Assembly: GCA_030247725.1 (NCBI GenBank)
Contig: JAOTRT010000003.1
Location: forward strand, 186,001 to 250,000
DNA from: Candidatus Nitricoxidireducens bremensis
GTDB taxonomy: Bacteria; Pseudomonadota; Gammaproteobacteria; Burkholderiales; Rhodocyclaceae
Direction of reading: 5' to 3'
Length of the DNA: 64,000 bases
Positions within the stretch are counted from its first letter, which is position 1, and each line of letters opens with the position of its first letter. Shown piece by piece: positions 16,658 to 25,600 of the stretch. The notes beneath the pieces are model-generated. The model ran no database searches. It was given only the letters and a program-made list of their open reading frames with translations, and was not told the origin of the DNA. A program made the translations under genes and the position numbers.

Positions 16658-18603
16658 GAAACAGCCCCTTCGAGCTTGGCCGCGGCGGTCGCGGAGGATT
16701 TGAGCCGGATGCGGTAGCGCCGGTCGAGGGAGGCGACGAGGCCGCCCAGCGCCATCAGCAGGCAGCCGCCCCAGATCCAGTCCACGAACGGCTTGAAATA
16801 GACGCGCACGCTCCAGGCGGCGCCGGCCAGGGGTTCGCCAAGGGACACATAGACGTCCCGCGTGAAGCCGGCGTCGATGGCGGCCTCGGTCATGGGCATG
16901 GCCGAGGAGAAATAGCTGCGCTTCTCCGGCATGAGCTTGCGTACCGTCTTGCCGTCCTTGATGAGATCGAAGTCGCCGCGGGCCGCCTTGTAGTTGGGAC
17001 CATCCACGCTCGCGACGCCGTTGAACTTGAAGCTGTAGCCGCCCACGGTGACGGTATCGCCCGGCTCCATGCGCACGTCGCGCTCGTCCTGGTAGCCGCC
17101 CACCATGGCGACGCCGACGACGAAGGCGGCGACGCCGAGGTGGGCGATCTGCATGCCCCAGAAGGAAGGCGGCGGCGTGCCGGCCTTGAGGCGGTCGATG
17201 ATCTGCATCGCCGCCGCCGCCGCGACCCACACGGCCAGCAGCAGGCTCATGGCCACCAGGGGCAGCCATTCGCCCGCCAGGAAGGGCAGGCCGGCGCCGG
17301 CCGCCAGGGCCAGCACCGCCGGCACCCGCAGGCGCCTGGCGATGTCGCCGAGGCTGGCGTGCTTCCAGCGCGCCACCGGCCCGGCGGCGATGAGGAACAG
17401 CACCGGCACCATGATGGGCACGAAGACGGCGTTGAAGTAGGGCGGCCCCACCGAGAGCTTGCCCAGGTTCAGGGCGTCGATCAGCAGCGGATAGAGGGTG
17501 CCGAGCAGCACGGCGCCGCAGGCCACCACCAGCAGCACGTTGTTCATCAGCAACAGGGTCTCGCGGGAGATCAGGCCGAAGGCGCCGCCCAGGCTCACCT
17601 TGGGGGCCCGCCAGGCGTAGAGGGCCAGGGACGAACCGATCACCAGGGCCAGCAGGATCAGGATGAAGACGCCACGGCGCGGATCGGTGGCGAAGGCATG
17701 CACCGAGGTCAGCACGCCGGAGCGCACGAGGAAGGTGCCCAGCAGGGAAAGGGAAAAGGCGCCGATGGCCAGCAGCACGGTCCAGCTCTTGAAGCTGCCG
17801 CGCTTCTCGGTCACGGCCAGGGAATGGATCAGGGCCGTGCCCACCAGCCAGGGCATGAAGGAGGCGTTCTCCACCGGGTCCCAGAACCACCAGCCGCCCC
17901 AGCCCAGCTCGTAATAGGCCCACCAGGAACCGAGGGCGATGCCGAGGGTCAGGAAGATCCAGGCCGTCGTCGTCCACGGCCGCGACCAGCGGGCCCAGGC
18001 GGCGTCCAGCTTGCCCGACAGCAGGGCGGCGATGGCGAAGGCGAAGGCCACGGAGAAGCCCACATAGCCCATGTAGAGCAGGGGCGGATGGAAGATCAGG
18101 CCCGGGTCCTGCAGCAGGGGGTTGAGATCGCGGCCGTCCTCCGCCGCCGGCAGCAGGCGCTCGAAGGGATTGGAGGTCAGCAGCACGAACAGCAGCAGAC
18201 CGGCGCACACCAGGCCGAGGACGCCGATGACGCGCGCCACCATGGTCTCGTCGAGGGTGCGCGACAACTGGGCGACGGCGAAGGTCCAGCCCGCCAGCAG
18301 CAGCACCCACAGCAGCAGGGAACCTTCATGGCCGCCCCAGACGGCGGCGACGCGGTACGCGGTCGGCAGCTGGGAATTGGAGTGCTGGGCCACATAGACC
18401 ACCGAGAAATCGCTGGCGTAGAAGGCCCAGGTCAGGCAGGCGAAGGAGGCGGCGATCAGCAGGAAGGCGGCCTGGGCGGCGGGCCGTGCCATGAGGACCC
18501 ATTCGCGCCGGCCCTGGTGGGCGCCGAGCAGCGGCAGCACGCCCTGGACGGCGACGGCGCAGAAGCCGAGGATGAGGAGGAAATGTCCGAGTTCGGGGAT
18601 CAT
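16654..18603 (-). CDS. ccmF: Heme lyase subunit CcmF
   Basis: 649 aa. Polytopic membrane protein, about 15 helices, that attaches heme from CcmE to apocytochromes. The tryptophan-rich heme-binding motif [19 protein letters not shown] is present near residue 230 and conserved histidines lie around it. Length and topology are normal. Overlaps ccmE at the start (18600-18603) and ccmG at the end. Confidence 0.97.
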   Translation of the reverse strand: MIPELGHFLLILGFCAVAVQGVLPLLGAHQGRREWVLMARPAAQAAFLLIAASFACLTWAFYASDFSVVYVAQHSNSQLPTAYRVAAVWGGHEGSLLLWVLLLAGWTFAVAQLSRTLDETMVARVIGVLGLVCAGLLLFVLLTSNPFERLLPAAEDGRDLNPLLQDPGLIFHPPLLYMGYVGFSVAFAFAIAALLSGKLDAAWARWSRPWTTTAWIFLTLGIALGSWWAYYELGWGGWWFWDPVENASFMPWLVGTALIHSLAVTEKRGSFKSWTVLLAIGAFSLSLLGTFLVRSGVLTSVHAFATDPRRGVFILILLALVIGSSLALYAWRAPKVSLGGAFGLISRETLLLMNNVLLVVACGAVLLGTLYPLLIDALNLGKLSVGPPYFNAVFVPIMVPVLFLIAAGPVARWKHASLGDIARRLRVPAVLALAAGAGLPFLAGEWLPLVAMSLLLAVWVAAAAAMQIIDRLKAGTPPPSFWGMQIAHLGVAAFVVGVAMVGGYQDERDVRMEPGDTVTVGGYSFKFNGVASVDGPNYKAARGDFDLIKDGKTVRKLMPEKRSYFSSAMPMTEAAIDAGFTRDVYVSLGEPLAGAAWSVRVYFKPFVDWIWGGCLLMALGGLVASLDRRYRIRLKSSATAAAKLEGAVS

Positions 18604-19046
18604 GGCTTGGCGCCCTGCGGGTTCTGGTTCTTTTGGGCCTGGTCCACCGAATGCTTGGCCTCGGGGGGCATGTAGTTCTCGTCATGCTTCGCCAGCACTT
18701 CGCTGGCGGTGAACAGGCCGTCGGCGCCCAGCTTGCCCTGGACCACGGCGCCCTTGCCCTCCTTGAACAGGTCGGGAAGGATGCCCGTGTAGGCGACCGG
18801 GATGTCCTGGGCCGTGTCGGTGATGATGAAGTTCACTGTCAGGTCGGTGCGCTTCACGGAACCCTCCTTGACGAGACCGCCGATGCGGAAGGCCGCGCCC
18901 TTGGGCGCCTTGCCGGCGGCCACTTCCGAGGGCGTCACGTAGAGGGCGATGTTGCTGTTGAGGGCGTTGAGCACGAGGGCGGCGGCGATGCCGATGGCCG
19001 CCAGGCCGCCGACGATGATGGCGGTACGCTTGTGTCGGGCTTTCAA
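18600..19046 (-). CDS. ccmE: Heme chaperone CcmE
   Basis: 148 aa. N-terminal membrane anchor ([22 protein letters not shown]), beta-barrel OB-fold domain and the heme-binding motif [12 protein letters not shown] with the His that binds heme covalently near residue 125. Overlaps ccmD and ccmF by 4 bp each. Confidence 0.96.
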   Translation of the reverse strand: MKARHKRTAIIVGGLAAIGIAAALVLNALNSNIALYVTPSEVAAGKAPKGAAFRIGGLVKEGSVKRTDLTVNFIITDTAQDIPVAYTGILPDLFKEGKGAVVQGKLGADGLFTASEVLAKHDENYMPPEAKHSVDQAQKNQNPQGAKP

Positions 19047-19234
19047 TTGGCTTCCTTTTCTTCCAGCTCTTCGGCGATGCGCTCCCGGCGCAGGCTGCCG
19101 AGAATTTCGTTTCGACGCCTGCCGACCAGGATCGGTTCCAGCACCATGGCCACGGCGCAGACGCCGAAGCTGCCCCAGACATAGAGGCCGTAGCCGCCCA
19201 TGGCGAAGAATTCGGCGGGGCTGTTCCAGATCAT
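19043..19234 (-). CDS. ccmD: Heme exporter small subunit CcmD
   Basis: 63 aa. One membrane helix ([20 protein letters not shown]) and a charged cytoplasmic tail ending [14 protein letters not shown]. CcmD releases holo-CcmE from the CcmABC complex. Position between ccmC and ccmE with 4-bp overlaps and the motif [12 protein letters not shown] support the call. Confidence 0.92.
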   Translation of the reverse strand: MIWNSPAEFFAMGGYGLYVWGSFGVCAVAMVLEPILVGRRRNEILGSLRRERIAEELEEKEAN

Positions 19235-19980
19235 CGCTTCACCTCCGCAAGGTCTTTGACCCACTCCGTATGCGCCTCCCGCTCGAGGATGATGGCGCGC
19301 ACCCGCATGAGGGCGACGGCGATGGAATACATCCAGAAGCACAGGGCCATGAGCAGCATGCCCCACAGCATGGTCTGGGCCATGGCGGGCGCCTTGTTCA
19401 CCGACACCGAGGCGCCCTGGTGCAGGGTATTCCACCACTGCACGGAGAAATAGATGATGGGCACGTTCACCACGCCCACCAGGGCCAGGATGGCGCCGGC
19501 CCGGTCGGCACGGCGCGGATCGTCGATGGCGGCCTGGAGCGCGATGAAGCCCAGGTAGAGGAAGAACAGGATCAGCTCCGAGGTCAGGCGCGCGTCCCAC
19601 ACCCACCAGGTGCCCCACATGGGCTTGCCCCAGAAGGCGCCGGTCCACAACGACAGGAAGGCCATCAGGGCGCCCGTCGGCGCCAGGGCCGAGGCCATCA
19701 TGCCCGACAGGCGCGTGTTCAGGGCCAGGCCCAGGCCGGCCCAGGCCGCCATGACCAAGTAGATGAACATGGACATCCACGAGGTCGGCACATGGACGAA
19801 GATGATGCGATAGCCCTCGCCCTGCGTCGCGTCGGTAGGCGCCACGAAGAAGGAAAGCCAGAGGCCGGCGACGCCGAATACGGCGGTGAGCGCCCAGAAC
19901 CAGGGGATCATTTTCCCGGCGAGGGGATAGAAGCTCTGGGGCGACGCGAACTTGAACCAGTGGACCAGCCTGTTGCTCAT
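19231..19980 (-). CDS. ccmC: Heme exporter protein CcmC
   Basis: 249 aa from the ATG at 19980. Six membrane helices, the heme-handling motif [21 protein letters not shown] and flanking conserved His ([21 protein letters not shown]). Loads heme onto CcmE. Overlaps ccmB by 4 bp at the start and ccmD at the end. Confidence 0.96.
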   Translation of the reverse strand: MSNRLVHWFKFASPQSFYPLAGKMIPWFWALTAVFGVAGLWLSFFVAPTDATQGEGYRIIFVHVPTSWMSMFIYLVMAAWAGLGLALNTRLSGMMASALAPTGALMAFLSLWTGAFWGKPMWGTWWVWDARLTSELILFFLYLGFIALQAAIDDPRRADRAGAILALVGVVNVPIIYFSVQWWNTLHQGASVSVNKAPAMAQTMLWGMLLMALCFWMYSIAVALMRVRAIILEREAHTEWVKDLAEVKR

Positions 19981-20642
19981 TCCAGTGCAATCCTCAAAGC
20001 CGCCGTGGTCGCCCACGGCGCGAAAAATACGGCCAGCGCCAGAAGCGCCGCCAGCAGCGACAGATGCCCGCCGGCACCAAGGCCGGAAATATGCGCCTCC
20101 ACCGCCCCGGCGCCGAAGATCAGCGCCGGCACGTAAAGCGGCAATACCAACAGCGACAGCAGCACGCCGCCGCCGCGCACCCCCAGCGTCAGGGCCGCGC
20201 CGATGGCGCCGATCAGCGACAGCAGCGGCGTTCCCAGCAGCAGCGCGATCATCAGCACCCCCAGCGCGCCGGCATCCAGGTCGAACTGCAGGCCCAGCAC
20301 CGGCGCCAACAGCACCAGCGGCAGGCCCGACACCAGCCAGTGGGCCGCCACCTTGCCGCCCACCAGCAGGCCGAGGGGCGTCGGCGACAGCACCATCTGT
20401 TCCAGGGTGCCGTCGGCATGGTCCGCCGCGAACAGCCGGTTCAAGCCCAGCATCGTCGCCAGCAGGGCCGCCACCCACAACACGCCCGGCGCGATCTTCT
20501 TCAACAGCGCCGGCTCCGGCCCGATGCCGAGCGGGAACAGGCTCGTGACGATGACGAAGAAGAACAGGGCCGTCAGCACCTCGCTCTTCCTGCGCGCCGC
20601 CAGCAGCAGGTCGCGGCGGATGACGGCCAGCAGGGCCTTCAC
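19977..20642 (-). CDS. ccmB: Heme exporter permease CcmB
   Basis: 221 aa. Six-helix permease of the CcmAB ABC unit that powers release of holo-CcmE. Starts at GTG 20642, overlapping the ccmA TGA, because the family N-terminus KALLAVIRRDLLLAARRKSE begins there. The signature FAADHADGTLEQMVLSP near residue 70 is intact. Most hydrophobic stretches are Leu/Ala rich. Confidence 0.94.
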   Translation of the reverse strand: MKALLAVIRRDLLLAARRKSEVLTALFFFVIVTSLFPLGIGPEPALLKKIAPGVLWVAALLATMLGLNRLFAADHADGTLEQMVLSPTPLGLLVGGKVAAHWLVSGLPLVLLAPVLGLQFDLDAGALGVLMIALLLGTPLLSLIGAIGAALTLGVRGGGVLLSLLVLPLYVPALIFGAGAVEAHISGLGAGGHLSLLAALLALAVFFAPWATTAALRIALE

Positions 20643-21244
20643 AGCTGCACCACCCTGCCGCCCGGCATCGGCATCGACTGGTGGCTCGTCAGCACCGCGA
20701 TGCCGCCGCCCGCCAGATGCTCGCCGATCAGGGCCGAGAGCATGTCCACCGCCTTCACGTCCAGCGCCGTGAAGGGCTCGTCGAGAACCCAGAGGGTCGC
20801 CTTCCGCGTCACCAGCCGCGCCAGCAGCACGCGCCGCTTCTGTCCCGCCGAGAGGAAACGCACCGGCAGTTCCTCGCGGCCCTTGAGACCGAAACGGTGC
20901 AGGGCCGCCAGGGCCTCCCGGTCCGGCAACTCGCCGCCGTCCAGCCTGGAAGCGAGTTGGAGGTTCTCCAGGGCGGTTAGTTCCTCCTTGACCGCGCCAT
21001 GGTGGCCCAGATACAGCAGTTCGCGGCGGAAATCCTCGCCCAGACGGCGGGCCGATTCGCCGCGCCAGCGGATTTCGCCGTCCGCCACCGGCATCAGTCC
21101 GACCAGCATGCGCAGCAGACTGGTCTTGCCGGCGCCGTTCTCGCCGCGTACATGCACCCATTCGCCGGCACCGACCTGAAAGTCGAGTCCGGCGAACAGG
21201 CGGCGTTCGCCGCGGACGCAAGTCAGGCCGTGTACAGAGAGCAT
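20639..21244 (-). CDS. ccmA: Heme exporter ATP-binding protein CcmA
   Basis: 201 aa from the ATG at 21244. ABC ATPase with Walker A RGENGAGKTSLLRML, signature region LSAGQKRRVLLARL and Walker B LWVLDEPFTALD. First gene of the ccm operon. It faces a long upstream region with a near-perfect 12-bp direct repeat (21359-21385) and no recognisable promoter core, so regulation is unclear. Confidence 0.95.
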   Translation of the reverse strand: MLSVHGLTCVRGERRLFAGLDFQVGAGEWVHVRGENGAGKTSLLRMLVGLMPVADGEIRWRGESARRLGEDFRRELLYLGHHGAVKEELTALENLQLASRLDGGELPDREALAALHRFGLKGREELPVRFLSAGQKRRVLLARLVTRKATLWVLDEPFTALDVKAVDMLSALIGEHLAGGGIAVLTSHQSMPMPGGRVVQL

Positions 21245-21358
21245 GGGGAGCGAATTTTGCCTGATCCGGCCCCTTTCCGGGTTACTTCCGGTCAATTTGA
21301 ATTCCCGCCCGCAATGGGGCGACGGCCCGGGGAGGCAAACCGCCACGGCGAAAATGTA

Positions 21359-21385
21359 CCGGTGCCGACCTGACCGGTACCGACC
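21359..21385. repeat. 12-bp direct repeat upstream of ccmA
   Basis: CCGGTGCCGACC (21359-21370) and CCGGTACCGACC (21374-21385) differ by one base and have a 15-bp period. They lie ~115 bp upstream of the ccmA start and could be regulator half-sites. No further function can be assigned. Confidence 0.5.
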
Positions 21386-21459
21386 ACTATCTTTTGTGTA
21401 ATGCAACAAGCTTTCATATCCCGGAACGGCGCCGCTGTTTCGCATATCAAAAAATTTGT

Positions 21460-21489
21460 TTGCTGCATTGCGGCGAGCTTTCCTATACT
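21460..21489 (+). promoter_or_regulatory. Sigma70-type promoter of the rnf operon
   Basis: -35 TTGCTG (21460-21465), 18-bp spacer, -10 TATACT (21484-21489), preceded by an A/T-rich run (ATATCAAAAAATTTG) resembling an UP element. Predicted start near 21496, giving a leader of about 270 nt before rnfB. Confidence 0.65.
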
Positions 21490-21495
21490 TGCCGC

Positions 21496-21768
21496 CATCA
21501 CGAACACGCGAGGGGCGCAACCTCTCGCGTGCCCAACCCGGGTGGGGGCAAAAACCCCTGCCTGTCTGTAGGTCGGACCCAACCGCCGACCGCGCCGTGA
21601 GGGGCCGCCGGCCCGCGCCCGCAAGGCGCCGGACCGGACAGCCCCGCCGAACCTGTATTTGGAGCCCGACCCCGTCGTCTGCGCCGCCATCGGCACGCAG
21701 CGCATCGGGTTTGGCGTTGCATTTCCGTTCCGGAGAGGTGTTCCGGACCGGCTTTTCGGAAGGCGCTG
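21496..21768 (+). promoter_or_regulatory. Structured ~270-nt leader of rnfB, possible cis-regulatory RNA
   Basis: No gene is seen here. Hairpins: 21506-21530 (ACGCGAGGGG / CCTCTCGCGT, one mismatch), 21545-21558 (GGGG/CCCC), 21571-21591 (GGTCGG/CCGACC) and a nested one at 21723-21761 (inner TCCGGA pair, outer TTCCG/CGGAA). The last pairs with the start of the GGAAGG Shine-Dalgarno (21758-21763), so translation of rnfB could be gated by folding. It matches no riboswitch class I can recognise. Confidence 0.5.
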
Positions 21769-22650
21769 ATGGAAAGTTTGTCGAATCTGGTCATTTCTGG
21801 ATTTTTCATGGCCGCCCTGGGGGTGGCCCTGGCGATGCTGCTCGCCTTCGCCAACCGCAAGCTCTACGTCTTCGAGGACCCGCGCATCGGCGAAGTGGAG
21901 GAACTGCTGCCCAAGTCCAACTGCGGCGCCTGCGGCCAGGCCGGCTGCCGGGCCTTCGCCGAGAAGGTGGTGGACGGCTCGGTGATCCCGGCCCAATGCA
22001 CGGTGAGCGCCCCGACCCAACGCCAGGCCATCGCCGATCTGCTCGGCGTCGAAGCCGGCAACGTGGAAAAGAAGGTCGCCCGGCTGGCCTGCGCCGGCGG
22101 CAAGCACGTGGCCTTCGTGCGTGCCCGCTACTCGGGCCTCAGCACCTGCCGCGCCGCGGCGGTGGTCGGCGGCGGCGGCAAGGAATGCGCCTGGGGCTGC
22201 CTGGGTCTGGGCGACTGCGAGGTGGTCTGCGGCTTCGACGCCATCCATCTCGACCTCCACGGCCTGCCGGTGGTGGACGCCGACAAGTGCACCGCCTGCA
22301 ACGACTGCGTCGAAGTCTGTCCCAAGGGCCTGTTCTCCCTGGAGCCCGTGTCCCACCGCCTCTGGATGGCCTGCAAGAACCGCGCGGACGGCGACACCGC
22401 CGAGGCCTCCTGCGAGGTGGCCTGCACCGCCTGCGGCAAGTGCGTCATGGATGCGCCGTCCGGGCTGATGAAGCTGGACGGCAACCTGGCCGCCATCAAC
22501 TACGAAGGCAACCGCCTTGCCAACCGCGAACCCATCGAGCGCTGCCCCACGGGCGCCATCGTCTGGTTCGACAACCCGAACAAGCCCGTGCGGGGCGCTG
22601 CCGCGAAGAAGATCGTGCGCAACGAGCCCCTGCCGGTACTGAATTCATAA
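21769..22650 (+). CDS. rnfB: Electron transport complex subunit RnfB (long form)
   Basis: 293 aa, longer than E. coli RnfB (192 aa). N-terminal membrane anchor (VISGFFMAALGVALAMLLAFA), the RnfB cluster motif CGACGQAGCRAFAEKVVDG with its fourth Cys in PAQC, then ferredoxin motifs CTACNDCVEVCPKG and CTACGKCVMDAPSG and extra cysteines (KECAWGCLGLGDCEVVC). RnfB is the entry point for electrons from ferredoxin or an attached donor. Start chosen at the ATG with GGAAGG 5 bp upstream. The next gene, 16 bp away, is a ferredoxin-reducing enzyme, a likely direct donor. Confidence 0.94.
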   Translation: MESLSNLVISGFFMAALGVALAMLLAFANRKLYVFEDPRIGEVEELLPKSNCGACGQAGCRAFAEKVVDGSVIPAQCTVSAPTQRQAIADLLGVEAGNVEKKVARLACAGGKHVAFVRARYSGLSTCRAAAVVGGGGKECAWGCLGLGDCEVVCGFDAIHLDLHGLPVVDADKCTACNDCVEVCPKGLFSLEPVSHRLWMACKNRADGDTAEASCEVACTACGKCVMDAPSGLMKLDGNLAAINYEGNRLANREPIERCPTGAIVWFDNPNKPVRGAAAKKIVRNEPLPVLNS

Positions 22651-22666
22651 ATCTGGGAGTGCGATC

Positions 22667-25600
22667 ATGCTGAAGAAAATCCTCGACATGCTGCAGGGCG
22701 AAACCGCCGGCCGCGACACCGGCAAGACGGCCAAGTATCCGGGCGTGCGCGACGCCGTGGACGGCAACACCGCCGTCATCCACGTGGAGCGCGAAGCCTC
22801 CGACGCCGCCGGCGCCTACCCGATCACGCCCTCGACCCAGATGGGCGAGTACTGGGCCGAGGAAGTGGCCGCCGGCCACCTCAACATCTCCGAGCGCCCG
22901 CTGATCTTCGTCGAGCCCGAGTCCGAGCACGCCGCCGCCGGCGTCACCGCCGGCATGTCCATGACCGGCCTGCGGGCGACAAACTTCTCCTCGGGCCAGG
23001 GCATCGCCTTCATGCACGAGTCCCTCTACGCCACCGTCGGCAAGCGCCTGCCCTACGTGCTCAACATGGGCTGCCGCGCCATCACCAAGGCCAGCCTCAA
23101 CGTGCACGCCGGCCACGACGACTACCACTGCATCGACGACACCGGCTTCATCCAGGTGCTGGCGAAGAACGCCCAGGAAGCCGCCGACCTCAACCTGATC
23201 GCCCGCAAGACCGCCGAGCTGTCCCTGACGCCGGCCATCGTCGGCCAGGACGGCTTCCTCACCACCCACCTGATCGAATCGGCCCGCCTGCCGGAGCGCG
23301 CCCTTGTCGCCGAGTACCTCGGCAAGCCCGACGACATCATCGACACGCCGACCCCCGGCCAGCAGATGATCTACGGCCCGAAGCGCCGCCGCGTGCCGGC
23401 CATCTGGGACGTGGACACGCCGCTGCTGTCCGGCTCGGTGCAGAACCAGGACGCCTACATGCAGGCCGTCGCCGGCCAGCGTCCCTACTTCTTCGACCAC
23501 ATCGAAGAGCTGGCCGACAAGTGCATGGAAGAGTTCGGCGAACTCACCGGCCGCCACTACAGCCGCATCGGCGCCTACCGCACCGCCGACGCCGACTACG
23601 TCATCGTCGGCATGGGCAGCATGGTGGTCCAGGCCGAGGCCGTCGCCGACTACCTGCGCGAGACGCGCAAGCTCAAAGTCGGCGTCGTGAACATGACCAT
23701 GTTCCGCCCCTTCCCCGGCGACCTGCTCGGCCACCTGCTCAAGGGCAAGAAGGGCGTCGCCGTGCTCGAACGCACCGACCAGCCGCTGGCGGAAGACCTG
23801 CCGCTGATCCGCGAAGTGCGCGCGGCCCTGACCAAGTGCCTGGAAAACGGCCTTGCCGGCGACGGCGAGAAGCCCTACCCGAACTACGCCGCCTATGCCG
23901 GCCGCGGCGACATGCCGCGCCTCTACTCGGGCTGCTACGGCCTCGGCAGCCGCGACATGCAGCCGGAAGCCATGATCGGCACCATCGAGAACATGCTCGA
24001 AGGCGGCACCCAGCGCAAGTTCTTCTACCTGTCGGTGGATTTCCTGCGCGAGCAGGCCTTCAACCCGAAGGACGAGATCCACAACCAGCAGCTGCAGGAA
24101 GCCTATCCGCGCATCAAGGAAATGGCGGTGCGCGGCTCGGAGAACCCGAACCTGCTGCCCAAGGGCGCCATCACCGTGCGCATGCACTCCATCGGCGGCT
24201 GGGGCGCCATCACCACCGGCAAGAACCTGGCGGTGACCCTGTTCGAGCTGCTTGGCTACGACATCAAGGCCAACCCGAAGTACGGTTCCGAGAAGAAGGG
24301 CCAGCCCACCACCTACTACCTGTCGGCGGCGCCGGAGCCCATCCGCGTCAATAGCGAGTACCTCTACGTGGACGTGGTGCTCTCTCCCGACCCGGCGGTG
24401 TTCGGCCACAGCAACCCGTTGTCCGGCCTCAAGAAGGGCGGCTGCTTCATCATCCAGTCCAACCTGGGCGAAGAGACCTGGGCCAGCTTCCCGACCTGGG
24501 CGCAGAAGTTCATCGTCGACAACGAGATCCGCGTCTTCTACATCGACGCCTTCAAGATCGCCCGCGAGGAAGCCGGCAGCCCCGAGCTGCAGCTGCGCAT
24601 GCAGGGCAACGCCTTCCAGGGCGCCTTCTTCGCCGCCAGCCCGACCATGGCGAACGCCAGCCTCACCGAGGACGCCCTGTTCCGCGCCATCGAGAACCAG
24701 CTCCAGTCCAAGTTCGGCGGCAAGGGCCAGGCCGTGGTGGACAACAACCTGCGCGTGGTCAAGCGCGGCTTCACCGAACTCGTCGAGATCACCGACAAGG
24801 AAGTCGGCGTCTCCCGCCGCACCCTGGCGAAGAAGGATGCCGGCCTGCCGATCATGCTGCAGCAGATCCCGGTCGCCGACGGCGGCGTCGCCGACATCCA
24901 CCGCTTCTGGGAACAGACCGGCAACTTCTACCTGACCGGCAAGGGCTCCGACAACCTGGTCGATCCCTTCATCGGCGCCTCCCTGATGCCCGCCTCCACC
25001 GGCGTCTTCCGCGACATGACCGGCATCCGCTTCGAGCATCCGGTGTGGATCGCCGAGAACTGCACGGCCTGCGGCAACTGCTACACCGAGTGCCCCGACT
25101 CCGCCATTCCCGGTCTGGTGAACTCCATCGGCGACGTGCTCAACACCGCGCTCAACCGCATCGAGACCGCCGGCACGCCGACGCGCTACCTGCGCCGCGC
25201 CGTGCGCAGCGTCGAGAAGAAGCTGCGCGCCCTCGTCGACCTGGAAGGCGGCGCCGTGCGTCCCCTCATCGACCGCGCCATGGACGAAGTGCTGGCCGAG
25301 ACCGCCGACGCCGAACGTTCCGCCCTGGCGGCCGAGTTCACCCAGCTGCAGGTGCAGCTCGGCGGCTTCCAGTTCGCCCGCACCAAGCCCTACTGGGACC
25401 AGAAGGAGAAGAAAGCCAAGGGTTCCGGCGGCCTGTTCTCCATCACCATCAACCCCTACACCTGCAAGGCCTGCGCCTTGTGCGTCAAGGTCTGCGAGGA
25501 CGACGCCCTCAAGATGGTGACCCAGACCGAGGACTCCACCGAAAAGCTGCGCCGCGACTGGAACCTCTGGCTCGACCTGCCGACCACCGGCAAGGAGTTC

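Noticed and set aside
21506..21530. SAH riboswitch in the rnfB leader
   Set aside because: The GAGGGGCGC stretch recalls the SAH aptamer, but the required following core and the AGGCUCG-type strand are missing and no SAH-recycling gene is downstream.
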